Source: an uncultured Prevotella sp.
Lineage (GTDB): Bacteria > Bacteroidota > Bacteroidia > Bacteroidales > Bacteroidaceae
NCBI GenBank assembly: GCA_900551055.1
Contig: URUK01000004.1
Coordinates: 62,001-126,000, forward strand
Length of the DNA stretch: 64,000 nucleotides
Direction: 5' to 3'
Both the position numbers and the translations under genes were made by a program. This document shows, piece by piece, positions 26,222 to 35,141 of this stretch (position 1 is the first letter of the stretch; every line of letters starts with the position of its first letter). The notes beneath the pieces are model-generated. The model saw only the letters and a list, made by a program, of their open reading frames with translations, was not told the origin of the DNA and made no database searches.

Positions 26222-27760
26222 TCACTTCACTTTCCAGCTTTCCACTCCCCTCGTTTTGCTTGAGAAGCTCACGCCTATCTTGTAAACTTTGCGGTTGTCC
26301 ATCAAGAAGGGGGCGGCGTAGTTGTTTTCCTCTATCTGGCGCAGGGCTTCATCTGCCGACTTGTCAAGCTTGCACTCGATGATGTAAATATAGTCAGACG
26401 TTTTTATCAGCACATCCATGCGGCGGTCGCTCGTTGCGCGTTCCACCTCTACATAGAAGCCCATGATTTTGAATATGAGGTAAAGGGCGTTCTGGAAATA
26501 CAACTCCGCATCGCCGACTATCTTATAATCTGTGTCGGCCAGCATGGCTTGCAGGCGGCGCATGAATTGCTCCGCATTGCCGCTCTCCACATCGATTACG
26601 AAGTGGCTGATGTCAAATTCCGTCCTGTCGCCATTTGGAGTGTAATACGGCAGCAGGAAATTGAGGAAGCCCGTCTCCACTTCATTGTTGGGGAAACCAA
26701 GCCTGTACCGTTTAAAACGGCTGTCATATCCTTTTATTGTAAGGTATCCGCTTTGGTAAATCAGCGGTATCGGGTTGCGCGATGCCGAATCTATGCTGTT
26801 GAGCACGTCGTCTGAAATTATTTCGTGCGTAAGGTCAGGCAGGACATATTTGCGTTCCTGCAACAGCTGGACGAGGAATGTCGGCGTACCCGTCTCAAAC
26901 CAATAGTCCTTGAAGCTCTGCTTGGCAAAGGTGTTAAGCAGACTGAACGGATTATATATTCCCTCCGTTCCGTATTCAAAGTGATAGCCGTCATACTGTT
27001 CTTTCAGTTTTGCCGCCGCCTCGTCGTATGTCATGCCGTTGGCCTTGGCAAGCTCCTGCAACGGTTCCTCAAAATAACGGTGAATCTCCTCCTCAGTTAT
27101 TCCGCAGACATCGATGTAGCGTTTGTCCATAGATATGTCCTGAAGGTTGTTCAAGTCACTGAATACGCTGACCTTGCCGAACTTCGTAACGCCTGTGAAG
27201 AAACCGAACTTTATATACTTGTCATAAGTTTTTACAACCGAATAAAACGCCTTGAGTATGTTCCTGTATTCATCCTGCAAAGCCGCATTGCCGATAGTCT
27301 GCAACAGCGGTTTGTCATATTCGTCGACAAGCAGTACAACGCGTTTACCCGTCTGCTTATAGGCGAACTCTATAATATGCGAAAGCCTTTCCTCCGGGGC
27401 GCGGTCTTTGAACTTGTCACCATACACGGTTTCCCACGCTTCAAGGTTCTTGTTCAGCTCGGCCAACAGGGCTTCCTTCGTGTCATACTTGCGCGTGTTC
27501 AAGTCAAGATGCAGAATGGGATACGTTTCCCAGTCCTTCTCCAGCTTCTCAATATCCAGTCCGGCAAACAGTTCCTTCTTTCCGCTGAAATAAGCCTCAA
27601 ACGTTGATATTAGCAGACTTTTCCCGAAGCGGCGAGGACGACCGAGGAAATAATACCTGCTGTCTGTTGCCAATTCATACACCAAACGTGTCTTGTCCAC
27701 ATAAAGGAAACCATCCTTACGCAGACTTTCAAAATTCTGTATACCTATAGGAAATTTCAT
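26222..27760 (-). CDS. AAA ATPase with C-terminal PD-(D/E)XK domain (DUF1703 family)
   Basis: A 512-residue protein of a family that is often present in many copies in Bacteroidota. From the chosen start: MKFPIGIQNFESLRKDGFLYVDKT, Walker A-like GRPRRFGKS (40-48), Walker B VVLLVDEYDKP (~150), GFFTGVTKFGKVS (sensor region), and a C-terminal nuclease-like domain RRMDVLIKTSDYIYIIECKL with the D...ExK motif. I choose the ATG at 27760: it opens the conserved N-terminus, has AAAGGTTGGA just ahead, and avoids overlap with the export gene. The family is unstudied at the biochemical level as far as I know. It sits inside the polysaccharide operon in the same direction, which is odd for a nuclease-like protein. 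Confidence 0.88.
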   Translation of the reverse strand: MKFPIGIQNFESLRKDGFLYVDKTRLVYELATDSRYYFLGRPRRFGKSLLISTFEAYFSGKKELFAGLDIEKLEKDWETYPILHLDLNTRKYDTKEALLAELNKNLEAWETVYGDKFKDRAPEERLSHIIEFAYKQTGKRVVLLVDEYDKPLLQTIGNAALQDEYRNILKAFYSVVKTYDKYIKFGFFTGVTKFGKVSVFSDLNNLQDISMDKRYIDVCGITEEEIHRYFEEPLQELAKANGMTYDEAAAKLKEQYDGYHFEYGTEGIYNPFSLLNTFAKQSFKDYWFETGTPTFLVQLLQERKYVLPDLTHEIISDDVLNSIDSASRNPIPLIYQSGYLTIKGYDSRFKRYRLGFPNNEVETGFLNFLLPYYTPNGDRTEFDISHFVIDVESGNAEQFMRRLQAMLADTDYKIVGDAELYFQNALYLIFKIMGFYVEVERATSDRRMDVLIKTSDYIYIIECKLDKSADEALRQIEENNYAAPFLMDNRKVYKIGVSFSSKTRGVESWKVK

Positions 27761-27774
27761 TCCAACCTTTCGTT

Positions 27775-30363
27775 TTACTTGAACAAGTTTGCCACTGTCG
27801 CTATCATCGTTGCGATTGACGCCGCCGACGTGCCGATTGACAGTTTTTCGGCGATGCTCATAGTGGTCACCTTCTTCTGCGGAACAAATATTTCGCATCC
27901 GGGCTGCGGCTTTGCACCATCGCTGACCCTTGCAACCATGCCGTTCATGTAAATGATGAAAGCCTGGCTTTTCTTCGCCCTGTTGCTGTATCCGCCGGCC
28001 TGATTGATGTAATACTTCGCCTTCTTGCCTTTCTGGTAACCGACGGTGTTGGGGTACATCACCTCTCCGTTGATTTTCACTGTGGCTGTATATTGGGGCA
28101 CCACAAGCTTGTCGCCCTCGCGCAGCACGATGTCGGCATCGCCTCCCGGCTCGGCCAATGCCTTGTCAAGCTCTATTCCGACAGAGTAAGTTTCAGGAAT
28201 TTCGAACTTCTTTTCCATTTCCTTGTCGTTCATATTGATGGTCTTGCCTGCACCGGCAGCCTCAAGTTCAAGACGTGCAGCCTCCTCTTGAGCCATTCTC
28301 AACACAACTTCGTAACGCTTGCGCTCGTTCCCGTCCATCTTTCGCTCGAGGCGCGCACCTGCCACGTATGCACGGTCGTTCACGCCACCCGCACTACGGA
28401 TTAAATCGCTCAAGCGTTGGTTCTTTTTCGACAGAGTATAAACGCCTCCGAACATGACCTCGCCCTCCACGGTAACGTTCTGCTGCTTGTAGAAGCCGGG
28501 GCTTTTGCGCACGTAGACCTCGTCGAAAGGCATCAGTTTGAAGCCCGGTTCTCCGTCAACTACAAATCCGTCTTTCAATGCGAAGGTGTATGTACGCGCT
28601 ATTATGGTGTCGGTCGTAAACGCCTTTGGGTTAATCATGCGGCGTGACACGTCCACTTTCACCGTCGATGCGGTCTGCTTAAGTCCGCCGGCCTGCAACA
28701 CAAAGTCTTCAAGCGTTTCGTTGTCGGCATATTTGTACACACCTGGATAAAACACTTCGCCGTGGATGGTGATGGTTTGTTCTTCCATCATCTCCTGCTT
28801 TGTCGGTATGAACAGTACGTCGTTGTTCTGAATAGGGATGTCCGCCACACGTCCCGCCAATATTCCGTCAACGTCCACGGGGATTACCTCCAGCGTGCGG
28901 TCCGCCTTCATGCGGTGCATCACGGCGCGGGCGGTAAATGCTTCCTCCCTAAGTCCGTCGGCCTTTTCTATCAGCGAGCGCACACTGTTGATGTCTCCGC
29001 CCACCTGGTACATGCCGGGACGGAACACCGCGCCCTTTATCTCAACCATGTTCGAAAAGCGCGGCAGTATTGAATCCACGCTTACCGAGTCGGCATCGGC
29101 CAGCTGGAACGCTCCCATGTCAAACTCGTCAATGTTATATACGGAGTATTCCCTGCCCGTCTTGCGCACCAAGCGCACTGACTTCTTGTAAGCGTCGCCG
29201 GTAAATCCGCCGGCGTATTTCAGCAAAGTGGCTACGCTTTCGTTCTTCTTCATCTCGTAGAACATGGGGCGTTTCACCTTGCCCGTTATGTTTACGAGGC
29301 AGTCATACGCACCTACTGAAATCACGTCGTTGTCGGCCAGACGGACGTTTCCCGTCAGTTTGCCGTTCAGGATGTAGTCGTATATGTCTACGGTGGACAC
29401 GAGTCGGTTGTTGCGGTACACCTTGATGTCGCGCAGCGTACCTATGTCGTTTGTGCCTCCGGCCATGTACAGCGCGTGGAACACAGTGGCGAAGGCCGGC
29501 AGGGTGTATGTTCCCGGGTTCTCGACCTCGCCCATCACGTTTACCATTATGGTGCGCGTCTGCCCTACCGTGAGCCTTATCTTCGAGCTGCTGTAACGCG
29601 AACCGAGCGTGGAGCGCAGCCTGGCATTGGCCTGCTCCACCGTAAGTCCGCCTATATCCACGGGGCCGTAGCCCTCGATTGTCACCGTTCCGTCAGGCGA
29701 CACCGTGCTTTCTATTGTCTTCTGCGACGCCCCGTAGATGTCGATGAACACCGCGTCGCCCGGGCCGAGCCGGTAATCCTGCGGAGTGGCGATATTCATG
29801 TCGGGCTCGAATGTCAGGTCCTTGTTGTTGAATATGTCGCGTCCGAACACCTTGGGCTTCTTGCCGCGGCCTTCGCGTTCGGCCATATAGCGCTCCACGA
29901 TGGCCGCCGTGTCAGGGATGAAGCCGTTAAGTTCGTCCTGCATCATAAGCCAGTCCTCGTTGGTCTCGTCGTAAACTTCAGGGCCGGCCATACCGTTGTC
30001 GCGTGTGTCTTTCAGCCTGTACGAGGGCTGCGTGCCGTCGCTGACATCCGTTTGCGACGCGTTGCTCCGCCGGTTCTTGCCGTTGTTTGAGCGCAGGCGT
30101 GTGTCCGAGGTTCCCTCGTTTGCACCCACCGTGCCCAAGCCCTTGTTTTTAGCCAGCCTCTCGTACTTCTGCCTTACACGCCGTATCTGGTCTATGTCGA
30201 CACCGTTCTGCATAAGTTTCGTAACTATTTGCGCCTGCGACGTGCCTGACTGGTTCTCCTCGACTACGAACTGCATCACCTGCTCGTCAGTCATCGTCGA
30301 CTGCGCCAATGCGCACAACGGCATCAAAGCCGCCAAAACAAATATCGATAGAAGTTTTTTCAC
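27775..30363 (-). CDS. SLBB-domain polysaccharide export protein (Wza-like)
   Basis: An 862-residue protein with signal peptide (MKKLLSIFVLAALMPLCALAQ). A Q/N-rich, charged N-terminal region precedes the Poly_export domain (YRLGPGDAVFIDIYGAS, ~190-280) and then about five or six SLBB domains (VMGEVENPGTYTLP, ITGKVKRPMFYEM, IKGAVFRPGMYQVG, IHGEVFYPGVYKYA, VEGEVMFGGVYTL, INGEVMYPNTVGY). A C-terminal hydrophobic helix (AASIATMIATVANLF) may reach the membrane. It would form the outer periplasmic conduit for the polymer. Longer than E. coli Wza (~380) because of extra SLBB repeats, as is usual in Bacteroidota. Confidence 0.92.
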   Translation of the reverse strand: MKKLLSIFVLAALMPLCALAQSTMTDEQVMQFVVEENQSGTSQAQIVTKLMQNGVDIDQIRRVRQKYERLAKNKGLGTVGANEGTSDTRLRSNNGKNRRSNASQTDVSDGTQPSYRLKDTRDNGMAGPEVYDETNEDWLMMQDELNGFIPDTAAIVERYMAEREGRGKKPKVFGRDIFNNKDLTFEPDMNIATPQDYRLGPGDAVFIDIYGASQKTIESTVSPDGTVTIEGYGPVDIGGLTVEQANARLRSTLGSRYSSSKIRLTVGQTRTIMVNVMGEVENPGTYTLPAFATVFHALYMAGGTNDIGTLRDIKVYRNNRLVSTVDIYDYILNGKLTGNVRLADNDVISVGAYDCLVNITGKVKRPMFYEMKKNESVATLLKYAGGFTGDAYKKSVRLVRKTGREYSVYNIDEFDMGAFQLADADSVSVDSILPRFSNMVEIKGAVFRPGMYQVGGDINSVRSLIEKADGLREEAFTARAVMHRMKADRTLEVIPVDVDGILAGRVADIPIQNNDVLFIPTKQEMMEEQTITIHGEVFYPGVYKYADNETLEDFVLQAGGLKQTASTVKVDVSRRMINPKAFTTDTIIARTYTFALKDGFVVDGEPGFKLMPFDEVYVRKSPGFYKQQNVTVEGEVMFGGVYTLSKKNQRLSDLIRSAGGVNDRAYVAGARLERKMDGNERKRYEVVLRMAQEEAARLELEAAGAGKTINMNDKEMEKKFEIPETYSVGIELDKALAEPGGDADIVLREGDKLVVPQYTATVKINGEVMYPNTVGYQKGKKAKYYINQAGGYSNRAKKSQAFIIYMNGMVARVSDGAKPQPGCEIFVPQKKVTTMSIAEKLSIGTSAASIATMIATVANLFK

Positions 30364-30406
30364 AACCTTTCCTTATTATGATTTATTATAGTAATTCGTT
30401 CCCCTT

Positions 30407-31063
30407 TCAGAATTTCTTGCCGCTTACGATGCTTGCCGCCGTGCGCACCACTATGCTGAAGTCGAGCCACAGCGACCTGCGTTCCAGATAGCTTATGTCC
30501 ATACTCAACCTCTTCAGCATCTTTTCCATGGTGTCTGTATAGCCGTTGTACAGCGTGGCTTCCGACGTAAGCCCCGGCTTCATCTTGTAAATGAACCGGT
30601 AACGGCTGTCTTCCAGCATTATCTTGTCGATGTAATACTTGCGTTCGGGGCGCGGGCCGACGAACGACATGTCGCCCTTCAGCACGTTCCATAGCTGCGG
30701 AAGCTCGTCAAGATGGTGCTCGCGCAAGAACCTTTCCAGCCGTGTGGAGTGCTCCTTGTCGCTCTTCGCGATGAGCATCGGCTCGTCGTCGCAGCCGTTC
30801 ATCGTGCGGAACTTGTATATGGTAAACGGCTTTCCGCCCTGCCCTATCCGTTCCTGCGAGAATATTGCCGGGCCGTTGCGCTGGGCTTTCAGCATGATAT
30901 ACACCACAAGCATCAGTGGCGAAAGCACCACAATGCCGACAAAGGCGAACACAAAGTCAAACAAACGTTTCACCCCATGCTGCCACATGCCCATTGCGTC
31001 AGCCACGTCTGCGTCTCCGCACACCACGCTTGCGCCCGTATGTCCACATCCTGTCGATTTCAC
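30407..31063 (-). CDS. Initiating sugar transferase (polyprenyl-phosphate phosphoglycosyl transferase)
   Basis: A 218-residue monotopic phosphoglycosyl transferase that starts the polysaccharide by moving a sugar-phosphate to undecaprenyl phosphate. The membrane hairpin is FDFVFAFVGIVVLSPLMLVVYI (within residues 35-57), followed by GPAIFSQERIGQGGKPFTIYKFRTM, the catalytic DE pair in LREHHLDELPQLWNVLKGDMSFVGPRPE, and MKPGLTSEATLYN. The first ~25 residues are not conserved, so translation could begin at the ATG for M25. First gene of the operon, with a -7 element upstream. Confidence 0.93.
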   Translation of the reverse strand: MKSTGCGHTGASVVCGDADVADAMGMWQHGVKRLFDFVFAFVGIVVLSPLMLVVYIMLKAQRNGPAIFSQERIGQGGKPFTIYKFRTMNGCDDEPMLIAKSDKEHSTRLERFLREHHLDELPQLWNVLKGDMSFVGPRPERKYYIDKIMLEDSRYRFIYKMKPGLTSEATLYNGYTDTMEKMLKRLSMDISYLERRSLWLDFSIVVRTAASIVSGKKF

Positions 31064-31116
31064 CGTAAGCTTGTTCTATTGCCTTATATTATAACCCGGA
31101 TTTCGCTAAATTGTTG

Positions 31117-31124
31117 CAAAGATA
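31117..31124 (-). promoter_or_regulatory. -7 element of the polysaccharide operon
   Basis: TATCTTTG on the minus strand, 54 bases before the sugar transferase ATG. The -33 region is T-rich but has no TTTG at 19-20 bases. It faces away from the asnA promoter. Confidence 0.55.
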
Positions 31125-31258
31125 ACGTATTTTATTCAAAAAAAGGACGGCGGCGGCCTTAAAATGCCATTATGCCACGCCGTTGCGGGGCTTTACGGCA
31201 ACGTTTTGAAAGGCGTCAAAAAACCGCCTGCGTAACAGCCTGGCTGCCAACGAGTTGC

Positions 31259-31346
31259 AAAAGGCGTCCTTTCAGGCTCTAAAAGGTGGCCTTTCGGCGT
31301 GTAAAAGATGGCCTTTCGGCGTGCAAAAGGTGGCCTTTCGCATTTC
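31259..31346. repeat. 22-bp tandem repeat array (4 units)
   Basis: Units begin at 31259, 31281, 31303 and 31325; units 2 and 3 differ at two positions and share TGGCCTTTCGGCGTG. It lies in the 31064-31590 gap between two divergent promoters; no gene is seen in that gap. Confidence 0.88.
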
Positions 31347-31462
31347 CGCCAGTTCTTTGCTGTACAGCCTGCGGCGGTTTTCCGCCGCTCACAAGGGGCG
31401 TTGACAATCGTCGGCCAGCGGCCATGCTTCATGTCACATTGCGTTTTTATGCCGCAGTTTTG

Positions 31463-31492
31463 TTGCATATTGACCGATATTTAGTATCTTTG
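31463..31492 (+). promoter_or_regulatory. Promoter of asnA-dnaX with a hairpin at the transcript start
   Basis: TTG (31463-31465), 19 bases, TATCTTTG (31485-31492). The bases just after form a short hairpin TTGCAGA / TCTGCAA (31490-31509), which would be at or near the 5' end of the mRNA. Confidence 0.7.
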
Positions 31493-31590
31493 CAGAAGAT
31501 TATCTGCAACCGGGAAGCTGCAAGCAAGCATGCCTTCATGCCGTTTGCAGCGTCAAAAAACAGAATATTACCAACTAACAACATCCATAT

Positions 31591-32631
31591 ATGAGCAGAC
31601 TGATTCGTCCCGAAGGCTACAAGCCGCTGCTTGACATGCGGCAGACCGAACAGGGAATAAAGCTGATAAAAGAGTTCTTCCAAGCCAACCTCTCGGCCGA
31701 ACTGAGGCTGCGCCGCGTCACGGCGCCGCTGTTCGTACTTCAAGGCCTTGGCATAAACGACGACCTCAACGGCGTGGAACGCCCCGTGACGTTCCCCGTA
31801 AAAGACCTCGGAGAAGCCAAGGCGGAAGTTGTGCATTCGCTGGCGAAGTGGAAAAGGCTGACCCTTGCCGACTACGCCATCGAGCCTGGTTACGGCATCT
31901 ACACCGACATGAACGCCATACGCGCCGACGAGGAGCTTGACAACCTGCACTCGCTGTACGTAGACCAGTGGGACTGGGAGGCCGTGATAACCCCCGGGCA
32001 GCGCACACTCGACTGCCTGAAGTCCACCGTGCGCCGCATATACTCGGCCATAAGGCGCACCGAGTTCATGGTGTGCGAACGCTACGCCGGCGTGATAGAG
32101 CCGTTCCTGCCCGAAGAAATACACTTCATCCACAGCGAAGACTTGCTTGAAATGTACCCCGGGATGAGCGCCAAAGAGCGCGAAGACGCCATCTGCCGCA
32201 AGCTCGGAGCCGTGTTCATCATCGGCATAGGCGCCCCCTTGGCCGACGGCAAGCCGCACGACGGCCGCTCGCCCGACTACGACGACTGGACAACACCTAC
32301 CGACAACACACATAAAGGGCTTAACGGCGACATCCTGATATGGTATCCTACACTGCAACGCGCCGTAGAACTCTCGTCGATGGGCATACGCGTGGACAGC
32401 GAAGCCATGCTGCGCCAGCTCGACATGACCGGCCAGCAGGCACGCAAGGAGCTGTACTTCCACCGCCGCCTGCTGGCAGGCGAACTGCCGCAGAGCATCG
32501 GCGGAGGCATAGGACAGAGTCGCCTGTGCATGGTTCTGCTGCACAAGGCGCACGTAGGGGAAATCCAAGCCAGCGTATGGCCGCAGGACATGCTCGACGA
32601 GTGCGCGCGCCTCGGCATGGCGATAATCTGA
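31591..32631 (+). CDS. asnA: Aspartate--ammonia ligase (asparagine synthetase A)
   Basis: AsnA makes asparagine from aspartate, ammonia and ATP; it is a class II aminoacyl-tRNA-synthetase-like enzyme. The full length (346 residues) matches the family. Seen: SAELRLRRVTAPLFV, GINDDLNGVERPVTF, KRLTLADYAIEPGYGIYTDMNAIR, VDQWDWE and the C-terminal GGGIGQSRLCMVLL (motif 3-like). It is followed after 48 bases by dnaX and may be co-transcribed. Confidence 0.97.
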   Translation: MSRLIRPEGYKPLLDMRQTEQGIKLIKEFFQANLSAELRLRRVTAPLFVLQGLGINDDLNGVERPVTFPVKDLGEAKAEVVHSLAKWKRLTLADYAIEPGYGIYTDMNAIRADEELDNLHSLYVDQWDWEAVITPGQRTLDCLKSTVRRIYSAIRRTEFMVCERYAGVIEPFLPEEIHFIHSEDLLEMYPGMSAKEREDAICRKLGAVFIIGIGAPLADGKPHDGRSPDYDDWTTPTDNTHKGLNGDILIWYPTLQRAVELSSMGIRVDSEAMLRQLDMTGQQARKELYFHRRLLAGELPQSIGGGIGQSRLCMVLLHKAHVGEIQASVWPQDMLDECARLGMAII

Positions 32632-32679
32632 CGATGCGCCGCAGACAACCGTAATTCGCAACTACACCTATTTAATATT

Positions 32680-34485
32680 ATGCAAGAATACATCGTTTCA
32701 GCCAGAAAATACAGGCCGCAGTCGTTCGACAGCGTGGTAGGCCAGGAAGCGCTTACAACAACGCTGCGCAACGCCGTAAAGAGCGGCAAGCTGGCACACG
32801 CCTACCTGTTCTGCGGGCCGCGAGGCGTGGGAAAGACCACCTGCGCGCGCATCTTCGCCAAGGCAATCAACTGTCTCAACCCCACGGCGGACGGCGAAGC
32901 ATGCAACGAATGCGAGAGTTGCCGCGCCTTCAACGAACAACGCTCGTTCAACATATTCGAGCTTGACGCGGCGAGCAACAATTCCGTGGAGAACATCAAG
33001 GCCCTTATGGAGCAGACGCGCATACCGCCGCAGGTTGGCAAGTACAAGGTGTTCATCATCGACGAGGTACACATGCTCTCGACGGCGGCCTTCAACGCAT
33101 TCCTGAAAACGCTTGAGGAACCGCCCGCCCACGTGGTGTTCATCCTCGCAACTACCGAGAAGCACAAGATACTCCCTACCATCCTGTCGCGCTGCCAGAT
33201 ATACGACTTCGAGCGGATGACCGTGCCCGGCATTGTGAACCAGCTCAAAAAAGTGGCCGGCGGAGAAGGAGTCAAATACGAGGAGGCGGCTCTCGAAGTG
33301 ATTGCGGAGAAGGCCGACGGCGGCATGAGGGACGCCCTCTCTATCTTCGACCAGGCCGCCAGCTTCTGCCAGGGCGACATCACATACGCCAAAGTAATCG
33401 AAGACCTTAACGTGCTCGACGCCGACAACTACTTCAACATAATCGACCTGTGCCTGCAGAACAAGACTGCGGAGCTCATGTCGCTGCTTGACGGCATAAT
33501 AAGAAAAGGCTTCGACGGAGCCAACCTCATATCAGGACTGGCGGCACACACGCGCAACGTGCTCATGGCACGCGACGAACAGACGCTTCCGCTGCTGCAT
33601 GCCGGCGAACGGCAGACTGCCCGTTACCGGGAGCAGGCGCAGCGGTGTACGCCAAAGTTCCTGTACAGCGCACTGAAAATAATGAACGAGTGCGACATAA
33701 ACTACCGCCAGAGCGGCAACAAGCGGCTGCTGGTCGAGCTGACATTGATTGAGATGTCGCAGCTGACGCAGCCCGATGACGACGGCGCAAGTTCGGGGCG
33801 TGGCCCTAAGAGACTGAAATCCCTGTTCAAAAGACTTACGGGTGCGAAGCCGCAAGAGGCCAAGCAGGTGGCCGAGGAAACGCGCCCGACAACCGGTGCG
33901 GCTGCAAGCGGAAGCGCGGAAGGCCGCAAAACCGAGGCACAAGCACAACCGACGCCACGCCCGGAGCAGCCCACCGGGCAGCCGCAGACAGCTCAGAGCA
34001 GCCCCCTTCGCGGCCTGAAACTGGCGCGGATAGGCAAGACTTTCGAGAACCTTAGGCGCGGAGTGGAGGAACGCAAACCCGTCGAAGAGGTGCAGGAGGT
34101 TGTGCAGGACGACGGCGGACGCGACGTTTTCACCGAAGAACAACTGCTTACGCAATGGACGGCAATGTGCAACCGCATGCCACAAAGCATGACCGGAATA
34201 GCTGCAAGGATGAAAAACATGGAGCCGAAAATAACGTCTTTCCCTGACATAGAGGTCGTCGTGGACAACAAGATACTGCTCGACGACATGCAGAAGATAA
34301 GGGGACGCATACGCAACACGCTCGCCCTTGCACTGAAAAACAGCGCGATAGGCCTCAGCCTACGACTGGCCAAACCGGAAGAAATCAAGCGTATCCCGAC
34401 AAACCGCGAACGTTTTGACGAACTGAAAAACGCAAACAAGGCGTTTGCGAAGCTTAGCCAGATGCTGGGACTTGAACTTGAGTAG
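32680..34485 (+). CDS. dnaX: DNA polymerase III subunit gamma/tau
   Basis: DnaX is the ATPase of the clamp loader that places the sliding clamp on DNA. AAA+ features: Walker A CGPRGVGKTTCARIF (near residue 47), zinc-binding cysteines CLNPTADGEACNECESC, Walker B VFIIDEVHMLS, and the SRC motif ILSRCQIYDF. Domain III runs to ~365; then a variable linker rich in A, E, P and Q (370-450) and a C-terminal tau-like region (FTEEQLLTQWTAM onward). Length 601 residues. No slippery sequence for a gamma frameshift was recognised. Confidence 0.96.
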   Translation: MQEYIVSARKYRPQSFDSVVGQEALTTTLRNAVKSGKLAHAYLFCGPRGVGKTTCARIFAKAINCLNPTADGEACNECESCRAFNEQRSFNIFELDAASNNSVENIKALMEQTRIPPQVGKYKVFIIDEVHMLSTAAFNAFLKTLEEPPAHVVFILATTEKHKILPTILSRCQIYDFERMTVPGIVNQLKKVAGGEGVKYEEAALEVIAEKADGGMRDALSIFDQAASFCQGDITYAKVIEDLNVLDADNYFNIIDLCLQNKTAELMSLLDGIIRKGFDGANLISGLAAHTRNVLMARDEQTLPLLHAGERQTARYREQAQRCTPKFLYSALKIMNECDINYRQSGNKRLLVELTLIEMSQLTQPDDDGASSGRGPKRLKSLFKRLTGAKPQEAKQVAEETRPTTGAAASGSAEGRKTEAQAQPTPRPEQPTGQPQTAQSSPLRGLKLARIGKTFENLRRGVEERKPVEEVQEVVQDDGGRDVFTEEQLLTQWTAMCNRMPQSMTGIAARMKNMEPKITSFPDIEVVVDNKILLDDMQKIRGRIRNTLALALKNSAIGLSLRLAKPEEIKRIPTNRERFDELKNANKAFAKLSQMLGLELE

Positions 34486-34489
34486 CTGT

Positions 34490-34687
34490 TTAGTCAACAA
34501 GTAGACGAGTTTTAAGTTGACGAGTAGACAAGTGACAAGCAAACAAGGACGTTCTTTAAGCAGACAAGTAAACAAGTGACGAGCAGACAAGGATATATGT
34601 TTTGCCATCCACAAACCCGGCAAATCCCCTTGTCTGCTCGTCACTTGTCTACTCGTCAACTTAAAACTCGTCTACTTGTTGACTTAA
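34490..34687. repeat. Long heptamer-phased inverted repeat between dnaX and a lipoprotein gene
   Basis: Left arm 34490-34548 and right arm 34628-34687 are almost perfectly complementary over about 58 bases. A degenerate second copy of the left arm lies at 34555-34593. The arms read in 7-base steps (CAAGTAG, ACGAGTT, TTAAGTT, GACGAGT, AGACAAG, TGACAAG). It fills the space between two convergent genes and could end both transcripts. Confidence 0.9.
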
Positions 34688-34691
34688 AAAA

Positions 34692-35141
34692 TCAGAACCT
34701 TTTAAGCCGAAGGGTGGCATAATCGGAACGCAGGACGAGGTTGTCGCCGTCGGCAACTACAACCTCAAATTCCGTGGTGGTAGCATTCATGCCGAACGGC
34801 AGCAGCTGTTCCACTGTTGCATCCTCGTGCGCATCGCTCGTGGCGGCACGCCGCTTGAAGTCGCGCATCACCACTTTCTTGTGGCCGTCCTTGTACTCCA
34901 TACGGGCTACAAACGAGCCGTAATCGTTGGGGCCGTCCTTTTCAGACACTTCAACTACCATCCGTGTTATTCCGAAATACAGCCTTTCACACGGATGATG
35001 TTCCCCGTCGGCTTCAGTCACAAAGCTTTCAAGCCGCCAGAAGCCCTCAATATCCTCGTCGATAGGGTCTTTCCATTCGCACGAACTGCACATTGCGCAG
35101 GCCAGCAAGGCCGCAAACGCCATCTTAATCACTTTGCCCAT
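34692..35141 (-). CDS. Small lipocalin-like lipoprotein
   Basis: A 149-residue predicted lipoprotein (signal MGKVIKMAFAALLACAMCSSC, cysteine 21). The mature part begins DIEGFWRLESFV, the usual start of lipocalin-like Bacteroidales lipoproteins, and ends in beta strands (NLVLRSDYATLRLKRF). Function unknown. Its start overlaps the 3' end of the Wzi-like gene by 13 bases, so the pair is one transcription unit. Confidence 0.8.
   Translation of the reverse strand: MGKVIKMAFAALLACAMCSSCEWKDPIDEDIEGFWRLESFVTEADGEHHPCERLYFGITRMVVEVSEKDGPNDYGSFVARMEYKDGHKKVVMRDFKRRAATSDAHEDATVEQLLPFGMNATTTEFEVVVADGDNLVLRSDYATLRLKRF

Noticed and set aside
31447..32661. 404-codon minus-strand frame covering asnA
   Set aside because: It mirrors asnA, has an odd amino-acid composition and no start context; asnA on the plus strand is certain.
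32680..34485. Programmed frameshift in dnaX giving a short gamma product
   Set aside because: I saw no A AAA AAG-type slippery run followed by a stem-loop at the domain III boundary.
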